This document shows positions 1 to 10,719 of a stretch of 64,000 nt of DNA, piece by piece; the stretch's first letter is position 1, and every line of letters starts with the position of its first letter. A program made the translations under genes and the position numbers. This DNA is from Streptomyces sp. NBC_00193 (GTDB lineage Bacteria > Actinomycetota > Actinomycetes > Streptomycetales > Streptomycetaceae). Below the pieces are notes generated by a model that was not told the DNA's origin, searched no databases, and saw only the letters and a list, made by a program, of their open reading frames with translations. The stretch is taken from the NCBI RefSeq assembly GCF_026342735.1, contig NZ_JAPEMM010000001.1:3596001-3660000 (forward strand), given 5' to 3'.

Positions 1-45
1 GAGGCGTCCACTGGCAATGGCAGCAGTGGAACAAGAGGAGCTGGC

Positions 46-510
46 ATGAGTGAGATCGCCGAACCCCGACCCCTCCCCGTGACGGAGCCCGCTCCCGCCG
101 CCGTACCGACGGTGCACGAGGCGTACTCCTTCGCCTGCATGAAGTGCGGCTACGGCTGGGAGCAGGGGTACGAGATAGAGCACCACACCGACGGCAGGGG
201 CCTGCCGTTCATCGTCTACACGGCCGACGGCGAGCGGGTCCCCTCCCCCCTGTCCAACCCGACCTGCATGAACTGCGGCGGTCACGTGGTGCGGATCATG
301 CGGGAGGGCCAGGTCAAGTCGGTCATCGGCATGCTCGACCAGCTCTACCACCACCACGCGGCCCCCGGGATCGCCGGACCGGTGCCCGCCGGGTACACCG
401 CGAAGCCCCCGAAGCCCCGCAAGGCCGCCCTGCACGAAGGCCCCGGACCGGTCCCCGTGGAACGGCCCGGCCTGATGGCCCGGCTGCTGGGGTTCTTCCG
501 CCGGTCATAA
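46..510 (+). CDS. Zinc-ribbon hypothetical protein
   Basis: A 154-residue cytoplasmic protein of unknown function. Two CxxC pairs (C31/C34 followed by Gly, and C74/C77 followed by GG) are spaced like a four-cysteine zinc ribbon, so it probably binds a structural zinc. The first 25 residues are rich in Pro, Ala and Glu and the last 45 are basic and Pro-rich, ending in FFRRS; both ends look disordered. The ATG is preceded by a strong GAGGAG Shine-Dalgarno. It lies 10 bp ahead of the tatD-like gene, so the two may be co-transcribed. I recognise no named family beyond the zinc-binding fold. Confidence 0.8.
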   Translation: MSEIAEPRPLPVTEPAPAAVPTVHEAYSFACMKCGYGWEQGYEIEHHTDGRGLPFIVYTADGERVPSPLSNPTCMNCGGHVVRIMREGQVKSVIGMLDQLYHHHAAPGIAGPVPAGYTAKPPKPRKAALHEGPGPVPVERPGLMARLLGFFRRS

Positions 511-520
511 GATCGGCCGT

Positions 521-1399
521 ATGAGCCGTAGTACGTCGAACGACGCACCGCCCCCGCTGCCCGAACCGCTCCGGGTGGCGGTCGCCGACTCCCACACCCA
601 CCTGGACATGCAGTCCGGCACCGTCGAGGAGGGCCTCGCCAAGGCCGCCTCCGTCGGGGTGACCACCGTCGTCCAGGTGGGCTGCGACGTGAAGGGCTCC
701 CGCTGGGCCGCCGAGACGGCCGCCGCGTACGAGAACGTCCACGCGGCCGTGGCCCTGCACCCCAACGAAGCCCCCCGGATCGTCCACGGGGACCCCGACG
801 GCTGGTCGCGGCAGGGCGCCCGGACGGGCGGCGGCGAGGCCGCGCTCGACGACGCGCTCGCCGAGATCGAGGCCCTGGCGGCCCTCGCACACGTGAAGGC
901 GGTCGGCGAGACCGGACTCGACTACTTCCGGACCGGCCCGGAGGGCATGGCCGCGCAGGAGCGTTCCTTCCGCGCGCACATCGAGATCGCCAAACGGCAG
1001 GGCAAGGCCCTGGTCATCCACGACCGCGAGGCGCACGCGGACGTGCTGCGCGTCCTGCGCGAGGAGGGCGCCCCCGAGCGGACCGTCTTCCACTGCTACT
1101 CCGGAGACGCGGAGATGGCCCGGGAGTGCGCGGCCGCCGGCTACTACATGTCCTTCGCCGGGACCGTCACCTTCAAGAACGCGGCGCCGCTGCGCGAAGC
1201 CCTGGCGGTGGCCCCGCTGGAACTGGTGCTCGTGGAGACGGACGCCCCGTACCTCACCCCGGCCCCGTACCGCGGCCGGCCCAACGCGCCGTACCTCATT
1301 CCGCTGACCGTACGGGCCATGGCCGCGGTCCGCGGCATCGACGAGGACGCCATGGCGACGGCACTGGCGGCCAACACGGCCCGCGCCTTCGCCTACTGA
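521..1399 (+). CDS. tatD: TatD family metal-dependent hydrolase
   Basis: A 292-residue TatD-type amidohydrolase-fold enzyme, a family with Mg-dependent 3'-5' exonuclease activity on DNA. The metal-site motifs are all present: HxH in SHTHLDM (H25, H27), ETGLDYF, VIHDREAH, FHCYSG and ETDAPYLTP near the C-terminus. Length is normal for the family; the N-terminus carries about 20 extra residues ahead of the first beta strand. In many bacteria tatD sits near metG, ksgA or rpf genes, and here it precedes rpfB and rsmA, which supports the assignment. The physiological substrate in actinomycetes is not settled. Confidence 0.93.
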   Translation: MSRSTSNDAPPPLPEPLRVAVADSHTHLDMQSGTVEEGLAKAASVGVTTVVQVGCDVKGSRWAAETAAAYENVHAAVALHPNEAPRIVHGDPDGWSRQGARTGGGEAALDDALAEIEALAALAHVKAVGETGLDYFRTGPEGMAAQERSFRAHIEIAKRQGKALVIHDREAHADVLRVLREEGAPERTVFHCYSGDAEMARECAAAGYYMSFAGTVTFKNAAPLREALAVAPLELVLVETDAPYLTPAPYRGRPNAPYLIPLTVRAMAAVRGIDEDAMATALAANTARAFAY

Positions 1400-1534
1400 T
1401 CGCCCGATGAGGACGCGGTGAGGACGACCTCACCCGTTCGCCACGTTCCGTAGCCGTCCCGCTTTGTAGCGTGACGACCGCTCCGCTAGGGTGCCGTGCC
1501 CGAAGCAGCCGGACGGACCAGTGGAGCGAGCGCG

Positions 1535-3286
1535 ATGAGCGATGTGGCCTGGCCGGCCGGTGGACGCGACCCCTGGGCCGTGGCCCCGGACCCGACCGCG
1601 GAGGCGGACACCCGCCCGGACCCGTTCCTCGCCCCGGGCGCGGACCAGGACCTGATGGATCCGTACGCGGACCCGTACCCGGACCCGGGCACGCCGCCCC
1701 CCGGCCCGGCCGCGGCGGGGTCCTACGAGGACGGGGCCCGCTACCGGGACCTGGTGGCGACGGCCCCGGGCCCGGCCGCCGCAGCGGGGCCCTACGGGGA
1801 CGTGGACCAGTACCGGGACCCCGGAGCGCCGGACCCGGACGCCGGACCCGGCCCCTACCGGGACCCGGAGCCCGCGGTGCCGGCGCCCCGGGGCGGTGGG
1901 CGGCGGCGGACGGCCGCCGAGCCCGGGGCGGGCCGCCGGGCCCGCGGCAGGGCCCCCGCCCCGGCCGGTCCCGCTCCGGGACCCGCTCCCGAGCCGGAGC
2001 CACCCGCCACCGGCCGCCGGCGCCGCACCGCGCCGGCGGCGCCCCCGGACACCGCCCCGGCCGGACCGGTCCCCGCGGGGACCGGACGGCGCCGGAGCGG
2101 CGGACTCGGCACGGTGCCCGCGCCGGCCGGCCCCGGCCCCGGCACCGGCCCCGCCCCCGGTCCGAGGCGGCGCAGGAGCGCCGCCCCCGCGCCCCGCGAC
2201 ACCTGGCGGCGCATCGTGCCGCAGGCCCTGGTCGTCGCGTTCCTGGCGGGCGGCACCACCGCCTTCGTGGCCGCCGACAAGGCGGTACGCCTCACCGTCG
2301 ACGGAGTCCCGCGGACCCTGCACACCTTCGCCGACGACGTCGACGAGCTGCTCGCCGCCGAAGGACTCGGCGTCGGCCCCCACGACCTCGTCGCCCCGGC
2401 CGGGGCGGAGGTCCTCGACGACGGGGACGAGATCGTCCTGCGCTACGGCCGCCCGCTGAGCCTGACCCTCGACGGGCAGCGGCGCGAGGTGTGGACCACG
2501 GCCCGCACGGTGGACGGCGCACTGCGCCAGTTCGGCATCCGCGCCGAGGGCGCCCACCTCTCCGCACCCCGCACCGCCCCCGTCCCCCGGACCGGCCTGA
2601 GCCTCGCCGTCCGCACCGAACGCAGCATCACCTTCATGGCCGACGGCCGCGAGCGGACCATCCGCACCAACGCCGCCACCGTCCAGGAGGCCCTCGACGA
2701 AGCCGGGATCACCCTCCACGGCCAGGACGCCACCTCCGTGCCCGCCGACTCCTTCCCGCGCGACGGCCAGACCGTCACCGTGCTCCGCATCACCGGCACC
2801 CGCGAGATCCGCGAGGAACGCATCCCGTACGCGACCGAGCGGGTCAAGGACCCCGCCCTCTTCGCCGGAACCGAAGTCGTCGAGCGCTCGGGCCGGCCCG
2901 GGGCGCGCAGGGTCACGTACAGCCTGCGTACCGTCAACGGGGTCCGGCAAAAGCCCCGCCGGGTCGCCGAGGAGACCGTCCGCGAGCCCGTCAGCCAGCT
3001 CGTCAAGGTCGGCACCAAGCCGCTGCCGACCTCCGTGCAGGGCGCGGACGGCCTCGACTGGGGCGCGCTGGCCCGCTGCGAGTCGGGCGGCCGGCCCGGC
3101 GCCACGGACCCCTCGGGAACGTACGGGGGGCTCTACCAGTTCGACGTACAGACCTGGCAGGCCCTCGGCGGCAGCGGCCGCCCGCAGGACGCTCCGGGCC
3201 CGGAACAGACGTACCGGGCGAAGAAGCTGTACGTCCAGCGGGGGGCGAGTCCCTGGCCACACTGCGGCCGTACCCTTTATCGGTGA
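1535..3286 (+). CDS. rpfB: Resuscitation-promoting factor, RpfB type
   Basis: A 583-residue membrane-anchored muralytic protein expected to cleave peptidoglycan during germination or resuscitation. From this start there is an unusually long N-terminal tail of about 220 residues rich in Pro, Gly, Arg and Asp, one transmembrane segment near residues 228-245, three DUF348 (YabE) repeats at about 250-415, a G5 domain at about 415-495, and a C-terminal Rpf lysozyme-like domain (LARCESGG with the catalytic Glu, GTYGGLYQF, two Cys). The start at 1535 is preferred over the upstream GTG at 1496 because GGAG lies 8 bp before it. The stop overlaps the rsmA start (GTGA). S. coelicolor places its rpfB next to ksgA in the same way. 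Confidence 0.93.
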   Translation: MSDVAWPAGGRDPWAVAPDPTAEADTRPDPFLAPGADQDLMDPYADPYPDPGTPPPGPAAAGSYEDGARYRDLVATAPGPAAAAGPYGDVDQYRDPGAPDPDAGPGPYRDPEPAVPAPRGGGRRRTAAEPGAGRRARGRAPAPAGPAPGPAPEPEPPATGRRRRTAPAAPPDTAPAGPVPAGTGRRRSGGLGTVPAPAGPGPGTGPAPGPRRRRSAAPAPRDTWRRIVPQALVVAFLAGGTTAFVAADKAVRLTVDGVPRTLHTFADDVDELLAAEGLGVGPHDLVAPAGAEVLDDGDEIVLRYGRPLSLTLDGQRREVWTTARTVDGALRQFGIRAEGAHLSAPRTAPVPRTGLSLAVRTERSITFMADGRERTIRTNAATVQEALDEAGITLHGQDATSVPADSFPRDGQTVTVLRITGTREIREERIPYATERVKDPALFAGTEVVERSGRPGARRVTYSLRTVNGVRQKPRRVAEETVREPVSQLVKVGTKPLPTSVQGADGLDWGALARCESGGRPGATDPSGTYGGLYQFDVQTWQALGGSGRPQDAPGPEQTYRAKKLYVQRGASPWPHCGRTLYR

Positions 3287-4236
3287 GCACCGCAGAGCAG
3301 CAGCCCGAAAGCACCGTGCCGGAGACCTCCGCGCCCGAGACCTCCGCGCCCGAGACGTCCGCGCCCGAGACCTCCGCCCTCCTCGGCGCGGCCGACATCC
3401 GGGAGCTGGCCGCCGTACTCGGCGTACGGCCGACGAAGCAGAAGGGCCAGAACTTCGTCATCGACGCCAACACCGTGCGCCGCATCGTGCGCACGGCCGA
3501 GGTCCGGCCGGACGACGTGGTCGTCGAGGTCGGGCCCGGGCTGGGCTCGCTGACGCTCGCGCTGCTGGAGGCCGCCGACCGGGTCGTCGCCGTCGAGATC
3601 GACGACATCCTGGCCGCCGCGCTGCCCGCCACCATCGAGGCGCGGATGCCGCAGCGCAAGGACCGCTTCGCGCTGGTCCACTCCGACGCGATGCTGGTCA
3701 AGGAGCTGCCCGGCCCGCCGCCGACCGCGCTCGTCGCGAACCTGCCCTACAACGTCGCCGTGCCGGTCCTGCTCACCATGCTCGACCGCTTCCCGAGCAT
3801 CGAGCGGACCCTGGTCATGGTGCAGGCCGAGGTCGCCGACCGGCTGGCCGCCGAGCCCGGCAACAAGGTGTACGGGGTCCCCTCGGTCAAGGCCAACTGG
3901 TACGCGGACGTCAAGCGGGCCGGCGCCATCGGCCGCAAGGTCTTCTGGCCCGCCCCGAACGTCGACTCCGGACTCGTCTCCCTGGTCCGCCGGGCGGAGC
4001 CGGTCAAGACCACCGCGACCAAGGCCGAGGTCTTCGCGGTCGTCGACGCGGCCTTCGCGCAGCGCCGCAAGACGCTGCGCGCGGCGCTGTCCGGCTGGGC
4101 CGGGTCCGCGGCCGGTGCCGAAGCGGCGCTCGTCGCCGCGGGTGTCTCCCCGCAGGCCCGCGGCGAGTCCCTCACCGTCGAGGAGTTCGCGGCGATCGCC
4201 GAGCACAAGCCCGCCGCGGAGAGGCCCGCGCTGTGA
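3283..4236 (+). CDS. rsmA: 16S rRNA dimethyladenosine transferase RsmA/KsgA
   Basis: Dimethylates the two adjacent adenines at the 3' end of 16S rRNA using SAM. The 317-residue product has the family hallmarks: GQNFVIDANTVRRIV, the SAM motif EVGPGLGSLT, acidic loop EIDD, and the catalytic motif NLPYNVAVPVL. The GTG start overlaps the rpfB stop by 3 bases, suggesting translational coupling. The first 35 residues contain four back-to-back copies of a PETSA unit (3321-3380), a low-complexity tail not needed by the enzyme; a later start cannot be excluded but no better Shine-Dalgarno is visible. The stop overlaps ispE in the same GTGA manner. Confidence 0.95.
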   Translation: MSTAEQQPESTVPETSAPETSAPETSAPETSALLGAADIRELAAVLGVRPTKQKGQNFVIDANTVRRIVRTAEVRPDDVVVEVGPGLGSLTLALLEAADRVVAVEIDDILAAALPATIEARMPQRKDRFALVHSDAMLVKELPGPPPTALVANLPYNVAVPVLLTMLDRFPSIERTLVMVQAEVADRLAAEPGNKVYGVPSVKANWYADVKRAGAIGRKVFWPAPNVDSGLVSLVRRAEPVKTTATKAEVFAVVDAAFAQRRKTLRAALSGWAGSAAGAEAALVAAGVSPQARGESLTVEEFAAIAEHKPAAERPAL

Positions 4237-5129
4237 GCGACGCGGTCACCGTACGGGTCCCCGCCAAGGTCAACGTCCAGCTGGCGGTGGGCGCTGCCCG
4301 GCCGGACGGCTTCCACGACCTGGCCAACGTCTTCCTCGCGGTCTCCCTCTACGACGAGGTCACCGCGACCCCGGCCGACGAGCTGACCGTGACGTGCGCG
4401 GGGCCGGACGCGGACAAGGTCCCGCTGGACCGCACCAACCTCGCGGCCCGGGCGGCGGAGATCCTGGCGGAGCGGGCCGGTCTGAGCCCGGACGTCCACC
4501 TCCACATCGAGAAGCGGATCCCGGTGGCGGGCGGCATGGCCGGCGGCAGCGCCGACGGGGCCGCCGCGCTGCTGGCCTGCGACGCCCTCTGGGGTCTGAA
4601 GACCCCGGCCGAGGAACTCCTGGCCATCTGCGCGGAGCTGGGCAGCGACGTGCCGTTCAGCCTGGTCGGCGGGGCGGCGCTGGGCACCGGGCGCGGGGAG
4701 ATCCTGACCCCGGTCCCGGCCGGCACCTTCCACTGGGTGTTCGCGGTGGCCGACGGCGGCCTCTCCACCCCGGCGGTGTTCCGCGAGTTCGACCGGCTCA
4801 CCGCCGGTACGGAGGTCCCCGTCCCGCAGGCCTCCCCGGCCCTCCTCGCGGCCCTGGCCTCCGGTGACCCGGACGCGCTGGCCGCCACCCTGGCGAACGG
4901 GCTCCAGCCCGCGGCCCTCTCGCTGCGGCCGTCGCTCGCGGACACCCTCGCGGCGGGTACCGAGGCCGGGGCCCTGGCGGCGCTGGTGTCCGGCTCCGGC
5001 CCCACGACGGCCTTCCTGGTCCGCGACGCGGAGTCTGCGACGAAGGTCGCAGCCGCCCTGGCCGCCTCCGGCACCTGCCGCAGCACCCACGTGGCCACCA
5101 GCCCGGCCCCGGGCGCGACCCTCCTCTGA
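4233..5129 (+). CDS. ispE: 4-diphosphocytidyl-2-C-methyl-D-erythritol kinase
   Basis: GHMP kinase of the MEP isoprenoid pathway; phosphorylates CDP-methylerythritol. The 298-residue protein opens with VRVPAKVNVQLAVG (the PAKxN motif), has the ATP-binding loop PVAGGMAGGSADGAAAL and the C-terminal SGSGPTTAFLV motif. Its GTG start overlaps the rsmA stop by 3 bases, so rpfB, rsmA and ispE form one coupled set. The downstream DNA is a non-coding repeat element, and no gene follows for 500 bp. Confidence 0.95.
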   Translation: MSDAVTVRVPAKVNVQLAVGAARPDGFHDLANVFLAVSLYDEVTATPADELTVTCAGPDADKVPLDRTNLAARAAEILAERAGLSPDVHLHIEKRIPVAGGMAGGSADGAAALLACDALWGLKTPAEELLAICAELGSDVPFSLVGGAALGTGRGEILTPVPAGTFHWVFAVADGGLSTPAVFREFDRLTAGTEVPVPQASPALLAALASGDPDALAATLANGLQPAALSLRPSLADTLAAGTEAGALAALVSGSGPTTAFLVRDAESATKVAAALAASGTCRSTHVATSPAPGATLL

Positions 5130-5200
5130 CCGGAGGCTTGCGGCCCGGCTCCCGGGGTGCTGACGGGCCCGGTCCGCCCGGCGGGCGAGCTGCGTCGGGC

Positions 5201-5515
5201 CGCTGCGCGGGGCGGAGTCCCCTACCCGCCCTTCCCCCGTTCCCCGGGCTCCGCCCGGACCCGTGCCGCGTGCGGCGCCGTTCCCGGGGGCCGGCCCCCG
5301 GACCCCCGCTCCTCAAACGCCGGAGGGGCTGGTTTTGGCCTGGCGTCAGCCTGTACGTGCACACAGTGCGCGCTGGCCGGGGCTGGATTGCCCGCAGGGC
5401 AATTCCAGCCCCGCCGGCGTTTGAGGCGCGGGGTCTGGGGCGGAGCCCCAGGGGGTCTGGGCGCAGCCCGGGGAACGGGCGAAGGGCGGGTAGGGGAACT
5501 CCGCCCCGCGTAGCG
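5201..5515. repeat. Dispersed inverted-repeat element, copy 1
   Basis: A stretch without a gene that is almost entirely a long inverted repeat. An outer left arm at about 5201-5262 matches the reverse complement of 5452-5514 with few differences, and an inner arm at about 5296-5332, containing CTCCTCAAACGCCGGAGG, matches the reverse complement of about 5405-5440. The roughly 70 bp between the arms is non-repetitive. The same core and right arm recur at 35800-36017, so this is a dispersed family. Sequences with the CTCAAACGCCGGAGGGGCT core are common between Streptomyces genes (from memory). It may act as a bidirectional terminator after ispE. Confidence 0.85.
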
Positions 5516-5638
5516 GCACCCGGCACCCGGCATCCGGCACGCCAGCCCCGCGCAGCGGGAGGGGGGCCGGGGTACCTAGGTGGGGGATGAGTATCCGCGC
5601 CCTGTTGCCCAGCGGGCCCGCGCGGGAGCGTAGGGCCC

Positions 5639-6970
5639 ATGGGAGCCAGCGCAAGCGACATCGCCGCCGTCACCCCCGCCTCGCGGGACCGCTACGTCGA
5701 CCTGCTCCGGGTCGCCTCGCTCGGCACCGTCATCGCCGGGCACTGGCTGATGGCCGCCGTCAGCGCCGACGGCATAGGGAACCTGCTCGCCGTCGTGCCG
5801 CCGCTGCAGGTGCTCACCTGGGCCCTGCAGGTGATGCCGGTGTTCTTCTTCGTCGGAGGGTTCTCGCACGCCCTGTCCTACCGGTCCCTCGCCCGCCGCA
5901 CCGACGGCCCCGTCTACGCCGCCTTCCTGCGGGCCCGGCTCCGCCGGCTGCTGCGGCCCACCCTCGTGTTCGTCGCCGTCTGGACAGCCGTGGCCCTCAC
6001 CGCGCAGCTCCTCGGCGGGGGCGGCGGGCGCCTGTCCGGGGCGGCGTTCCGGCTGGTCACGCAGCCGCTGTGGTTCATCGGGATCTACCTCGCGATGGTC
6101 GCCCTCACCCCGCCCCTGCTGACCCTGCACGAGCGCCACGGCTGGGCCGCCTTCGGGGCCCTGGCCGGGGCCGCGGCCGCCGTCGACCTGCTGCGCTTCG
6201 CGGGCGGTGTCCCGTACGCCGAGTTCCTGAACTTCGCCTTCGTCTGGCTCGCCGTCCACCAGCTCGGCTTCCTGCGCGCCGACGGGCGGCTCCGCCGCCC
6301 CGGCATCCTCGCCGCCGCCGGGCTCGCCGGGGCCGTGGCGCTGGTGGCGTACGGTCCGTACCCGCTGTCCATGGTCGGGATGCCCGGGGAGAAGGTCTCC
6401 AACATGGCCCCGCCCACCCTCGCCCTGCTCGCGCACGGGATCTGGCTCGTGGGCGCCGTGGAGCTGCTCAGGACCCCGGCCGGCGCGTGGCTGGCCCGGC
6501 CCCGGGTCTGGCGCGGCGTGGTCGCCGCCAACGGGGTCGCCATGACGGCCTTCCTCTGGCACCTCACCGCGATGCTCGCCGTGTACGCCGCCCAGCTCGG
6601 CCTCGGCATCGCCCTGCCCGAGCCCGCCGGGGCGGCCTGGTGGGCCCAGGTCCCGGTCCGGTTCCTCGCCGCCGCCGCGCTGACCGGCGTACTCGTCGCG
6701 CTCTTCCGGCGCTTCGAGTCGCCCGTAGGGAGCAGCGCGCGCCCCGGCTCCGGTCCGGGCTCCGGCCCCCGCGCCGCCCTCGGCACCGCGCTCTGCCTCC
6801 TCGGCGTCCTCGGGCTCTCCACGACCGGCCTCGGCGGACTCCTGGAAGGCCACAGCGCCACCCTGATCGCGCTCCCGGTCACCGCGCCCGCCGCGATCGG
6901 CATGGCGCTGGGCGGGTGGCTGCTGGTGGAACGGTCCGGCACTTCGCGGAGGGTTAGGCTGAGGGGCTGA
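5639..6970 (+). CDS. Acyltransferase 3 family membrane protein
   Basis: A 443-residue integral membrane protein of the acyltransferase-3 (OafA/YrhL) type, which transfer acyl groups to sugars or cell-surface molecules. It begins RDRYVDLLRVASLGTVIAGHWL, which has the family's N-terminal Arg and active-site-type His in the first membrane segment, and shows about ten hydrophobic segments, with an internal GSGPGSGP linker before the last ones. The start has GGGAG 10 bp upstream. Downstream, 28 bp separate it from the ABC-F gene. The acceptor cannot be told from sequence. Confidence 0.85.
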   Translation: MGASASDIAAVTPASRDRYVDLLRVASLGTVIAGHWLMAAVSADGIGNLLAVVPPLQVLTWALQVMPVFFFVGGFSHALSYRSLARRTDGPVYAAFLRARLRRLLRPTLVFVAVWTAVALTAQLLGGGGGRLSGAAFRLVTQPLWFIGIYLAMVALTPPLLTLHERHGWAAFGALAGAAAAVDLLRFAGGVPYAEFLNFAFVWLAVHQLGFLRADGRLRRPGILAAAGLAGAVALVAYGPYPLSMVGMPGEKVSNMAPPTLALLAHGIWLVGAVELLRTPAGAWLARPRVWRGVVAANGVAMTAFLWHLTAMLAVYAAQLGLGIALPEPAGAAWWAQVPVRFLAAAALTGVLVALFRRFESPVGSSARPGSGPGSGPRAALGTALCLLGVLGLSTTGLGGLLEGHSATLIALPVTAPAAIGMALGGWLLVERSGTSRRVRLRG

Positions 6971-6998
6971 TCCACACCCCTTCCCTGGAGCGCTCCTG

Positions 6999-8798
<1,800 letters not shown>

Positions 8799-8855
8799 GG
8801 CGCGCCGGGCCTTCGGGGCCCGCCGCCCCCAACCGGCCGATAACGGCGGCATCAC

Positions 8856-8894
8856 GGGCCGGTCCTCCCTTGGGAACAGGGGTCGGACCGGCCC
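8856..8894. terminator. Hairpin terminator after the ABC-F gene
   Basis: GGGCCGGTCC (8856-8865) pairs perfectly with GGACCGGCCC (8885-8894), with additional pairing TCCC/GGGA inside. There is no T-tract, as is usual in Streptomyces. It separates the ABC-F gene from the next one. Confidence 0.65.
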
Positions 8895-8960
8895 GGCCCA
8901 TTCGCGCCGTCAGTGATAGAAAGGGCTTCCTCCCACACCCGAAGCCGAAGGTATGCGCTG

Positions 8961-10637
8961 ATGACCGAGCCGCCCCAGCCTCCGAACCAGCCGCCGAACC
9001 CCTCCGGTTACGGGCACCTGCCGGGGCCCCCGCAGCCCGGTTACGGGTTCCCGCCGCCGGGCGAGAACCCGTACGCGCAGCAGCCCCAGCCGCAGGGTCC
9101 GTACGGCGGGCAGCCGCAGGGCCCGTACGGTCAGCAGCCGCCCGGGGGCTACGGCTTCCCGCCCCAGCCCCCGCACATGCCCCCCGGCGCCCCCGGCATG
9201 CCGCCGGTGCCGCCCGGCGGGCCGAAGAAGAAGCTCACCGTGCTGATCGCGGCCGCCGTCGCCGGCGTGCTCGTCCTGGGCACCGGCGGCTACTTCGTGT
9301 TCTTCGCCGGCAAGGACAAGGGCTCCGACAAGGTCATCGGCCAGGACACCACGCCGCCGCCCGTCGACGACAAGGCCTCGCCCTCCGCCTCCGTGGACAA
9401 GGGCGACGGCAGCGGCAACGGCGGCGACGAGAACGAAGACCTCAACGACGGCCGCAAGCAGGGCGAGGACAAGGTCCTCTGGTTCAAGAGCAGCAAGATC
9501 GACGGCCCCGGCTCCGGCGTCGACTCCAAGGGGCAGTGGATCGTCGGCGACACCGTCGTCAAGTCCCTCTGGAAGTCGGTCACCGCCTACGGGGTCAAGG
9601 ACGGCAAGGAGAAGTGGACCCTCACCCTCCCCGCCGTGATCTGCGGGGTCACCGACATGACAGCGGACGGCAAGACCGTGGTCATGTACGAGAACGGCGA
9701 GTCCAGCAGCGCCGACTGCAACCAGATGCGGCTGATCGACCTCAAGACGGGCAAGGAGGGATGGACGAAGGAGGTACCGAAGGAAGGCCTCTTCGACATC
9801 ATGACCTCCCCCGACCTCGCCCTCACCGGTGACGCCCTCGTCGTCAACCGGATGGGAACGAGCAGCGCCTTCAAGGTCAGCACCGGGGACAAGCTCTTCA
9901 ACAACAAGCGCGAAGAGGGCTGCACGCCCACCGACTTCGTCGCCATGAACGGCAAGATGATCTCCGTCGCGACCTGCCAGGATCCCGACAAGACCGTCCA
10001 GGTCATGGACGCCGACCCGGCCACCGGCAAGAACACCTGGATCCACAAGCTCCCCAAGGGCTTCCAGGTCAAGAACGTCTACTCGCTGGACCCGATCGTC
10101 CTCGACCTCGGCAACGAGGCCAAGGAGCGCTCGATCGTGGTCCTCGGACCCGACGGCAAGCAGCGCGCCACCGTCTCCGGTGAGGGCAGCTTCCCGGTCG
10201 GCTGCGGCGGCCTCTTCAACCGCTCGCTCCAGAGCTGCGGTTCCTCCTACGTGGACGCGAACACCCTCTACCTGCCCACCAAGGCCGACGTCGGCAAGCC
10301 GAACGAGATCGTCGCCTTCGACCTCGGCACCGGCAAGGTGAAGTGGCGCACCCCGGCCGGCGAGGGGCGCACGCTCACCCCGCTGAAGGCGGCGGGCGGC
10401 CAGGTCGTCGTCTACCGCGAGGCGGAGCGCGACAAGGGCGGCGAGGTCCTCACGATCCCGGCCGCCGGGGGCACGCCCACCGCGGTGCTGCGCAACCCGT
10501 CCGGCTCCGCGGCCCCGGTGGAGAGCTCCTTCCTCTCCCCGAAGGTGGACTACGTGGACGGCCGGCTGTTCGTCTCCGCGTCCCATCTGCAGGCCCAGAA
10601 CAAGAGCGAGAAGTTCCTGATGGTCTTCGGCAAGTGA
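8961..10637 (+). CDS. Membrane-anchored PQQ-like beta-propeller protein
   Basis: A 558-residue protein with a cytoplasmic Pro/Gln/Gly/Tyr-rich N-terminus (repeated PQGPYGGQ-type units, residues 1-90), one transmembrane segment near residues 94-115, an acidic Asp/Ser/Gly linker, and a large extracellular part with PQQ-like/WD-type propeller blades (recurring patterns such as AYGVKDGKEKWT, VAFDLGTGKVKW). Such proteins are common in Streptomyces and often serve as extracytoplasmic binding or sensor modules; the ligand is unknown. The ATG at 8961 is chosen over an upstream GTG at 8913 because the N-terminus MTEPPQPPNQ is typical of the class. It is a paralogue of the next gene, 82 bp away. Confidence 0.85.
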   Translation: MTEPPQPPNQPPNPSGYGHLPGPPQPGYGFPPPGENPYAQQPQPQGPYGGQPQGPYGQQPPGGYGFPPQPPHMPPGAPGMPPVPPGGPKKKLTVLIAAAVAGVLVLGTGGYFVFFAGKDKGSDKVIGQDTTPPPVDDKASPSASVDKGDGSGNGGDENEDLNDGRKQGEDKVLWFKSSKIDGPGSGVDSKGQWIVGDTVVKSLWKSVTAYGVKDGKEKWTLTLPAVICGVTDMTADGKTVVMYENGESSSADCNQMRLIDLKTGKEGWTKEVPKEGLFDIMTSPDLALTGDALVVNRMGTSSAFKVSTGDKLFNNKREEGCTPTDFVAMNGKMISVATCQDPDKTVQVMDADPATGKNTWIHKLPKGFQVKNVYSLDPIVLDLGNEAKERSIVVLGPDGKQRATVSGEGSFPVGCGGLFNRSLQSCGSSYVDANTLYLPTKADVGKPNEIVAFDLGTGKVKWRTPAGEGRTLTPLKAAGGQVVVYREAERDKGGEVLTIPAAGGTPTAVLRNPSGSAAPVESSFLSPKVDYVDGRLFVSASHLQAQNKSEKFLMVFGK

Positions 10638-10719
10638 GCGACCGCCCCGAGAACGAGCAGTCCACAGCGCAGTCCGCCGCGCAGTCCGCCGAGCCGCCCA
10701 CCGAGAGGCAGTAGCACCG

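Noticed and set aside
1471..4236. 921-residue open frame through rpfB and rsmA
   Set aside because: Only its last third is a real protein (rsmA from 3283). The front is a shadow of rpfB in another frame, low-complexity Arg/Pro/Gly.
5138..5590. Open frames in the repeat element
   Set aside because: They read through the inverted repeat on both strands and give Arg/Pro/Gly-rich nonsense; no ribosome-binding site.
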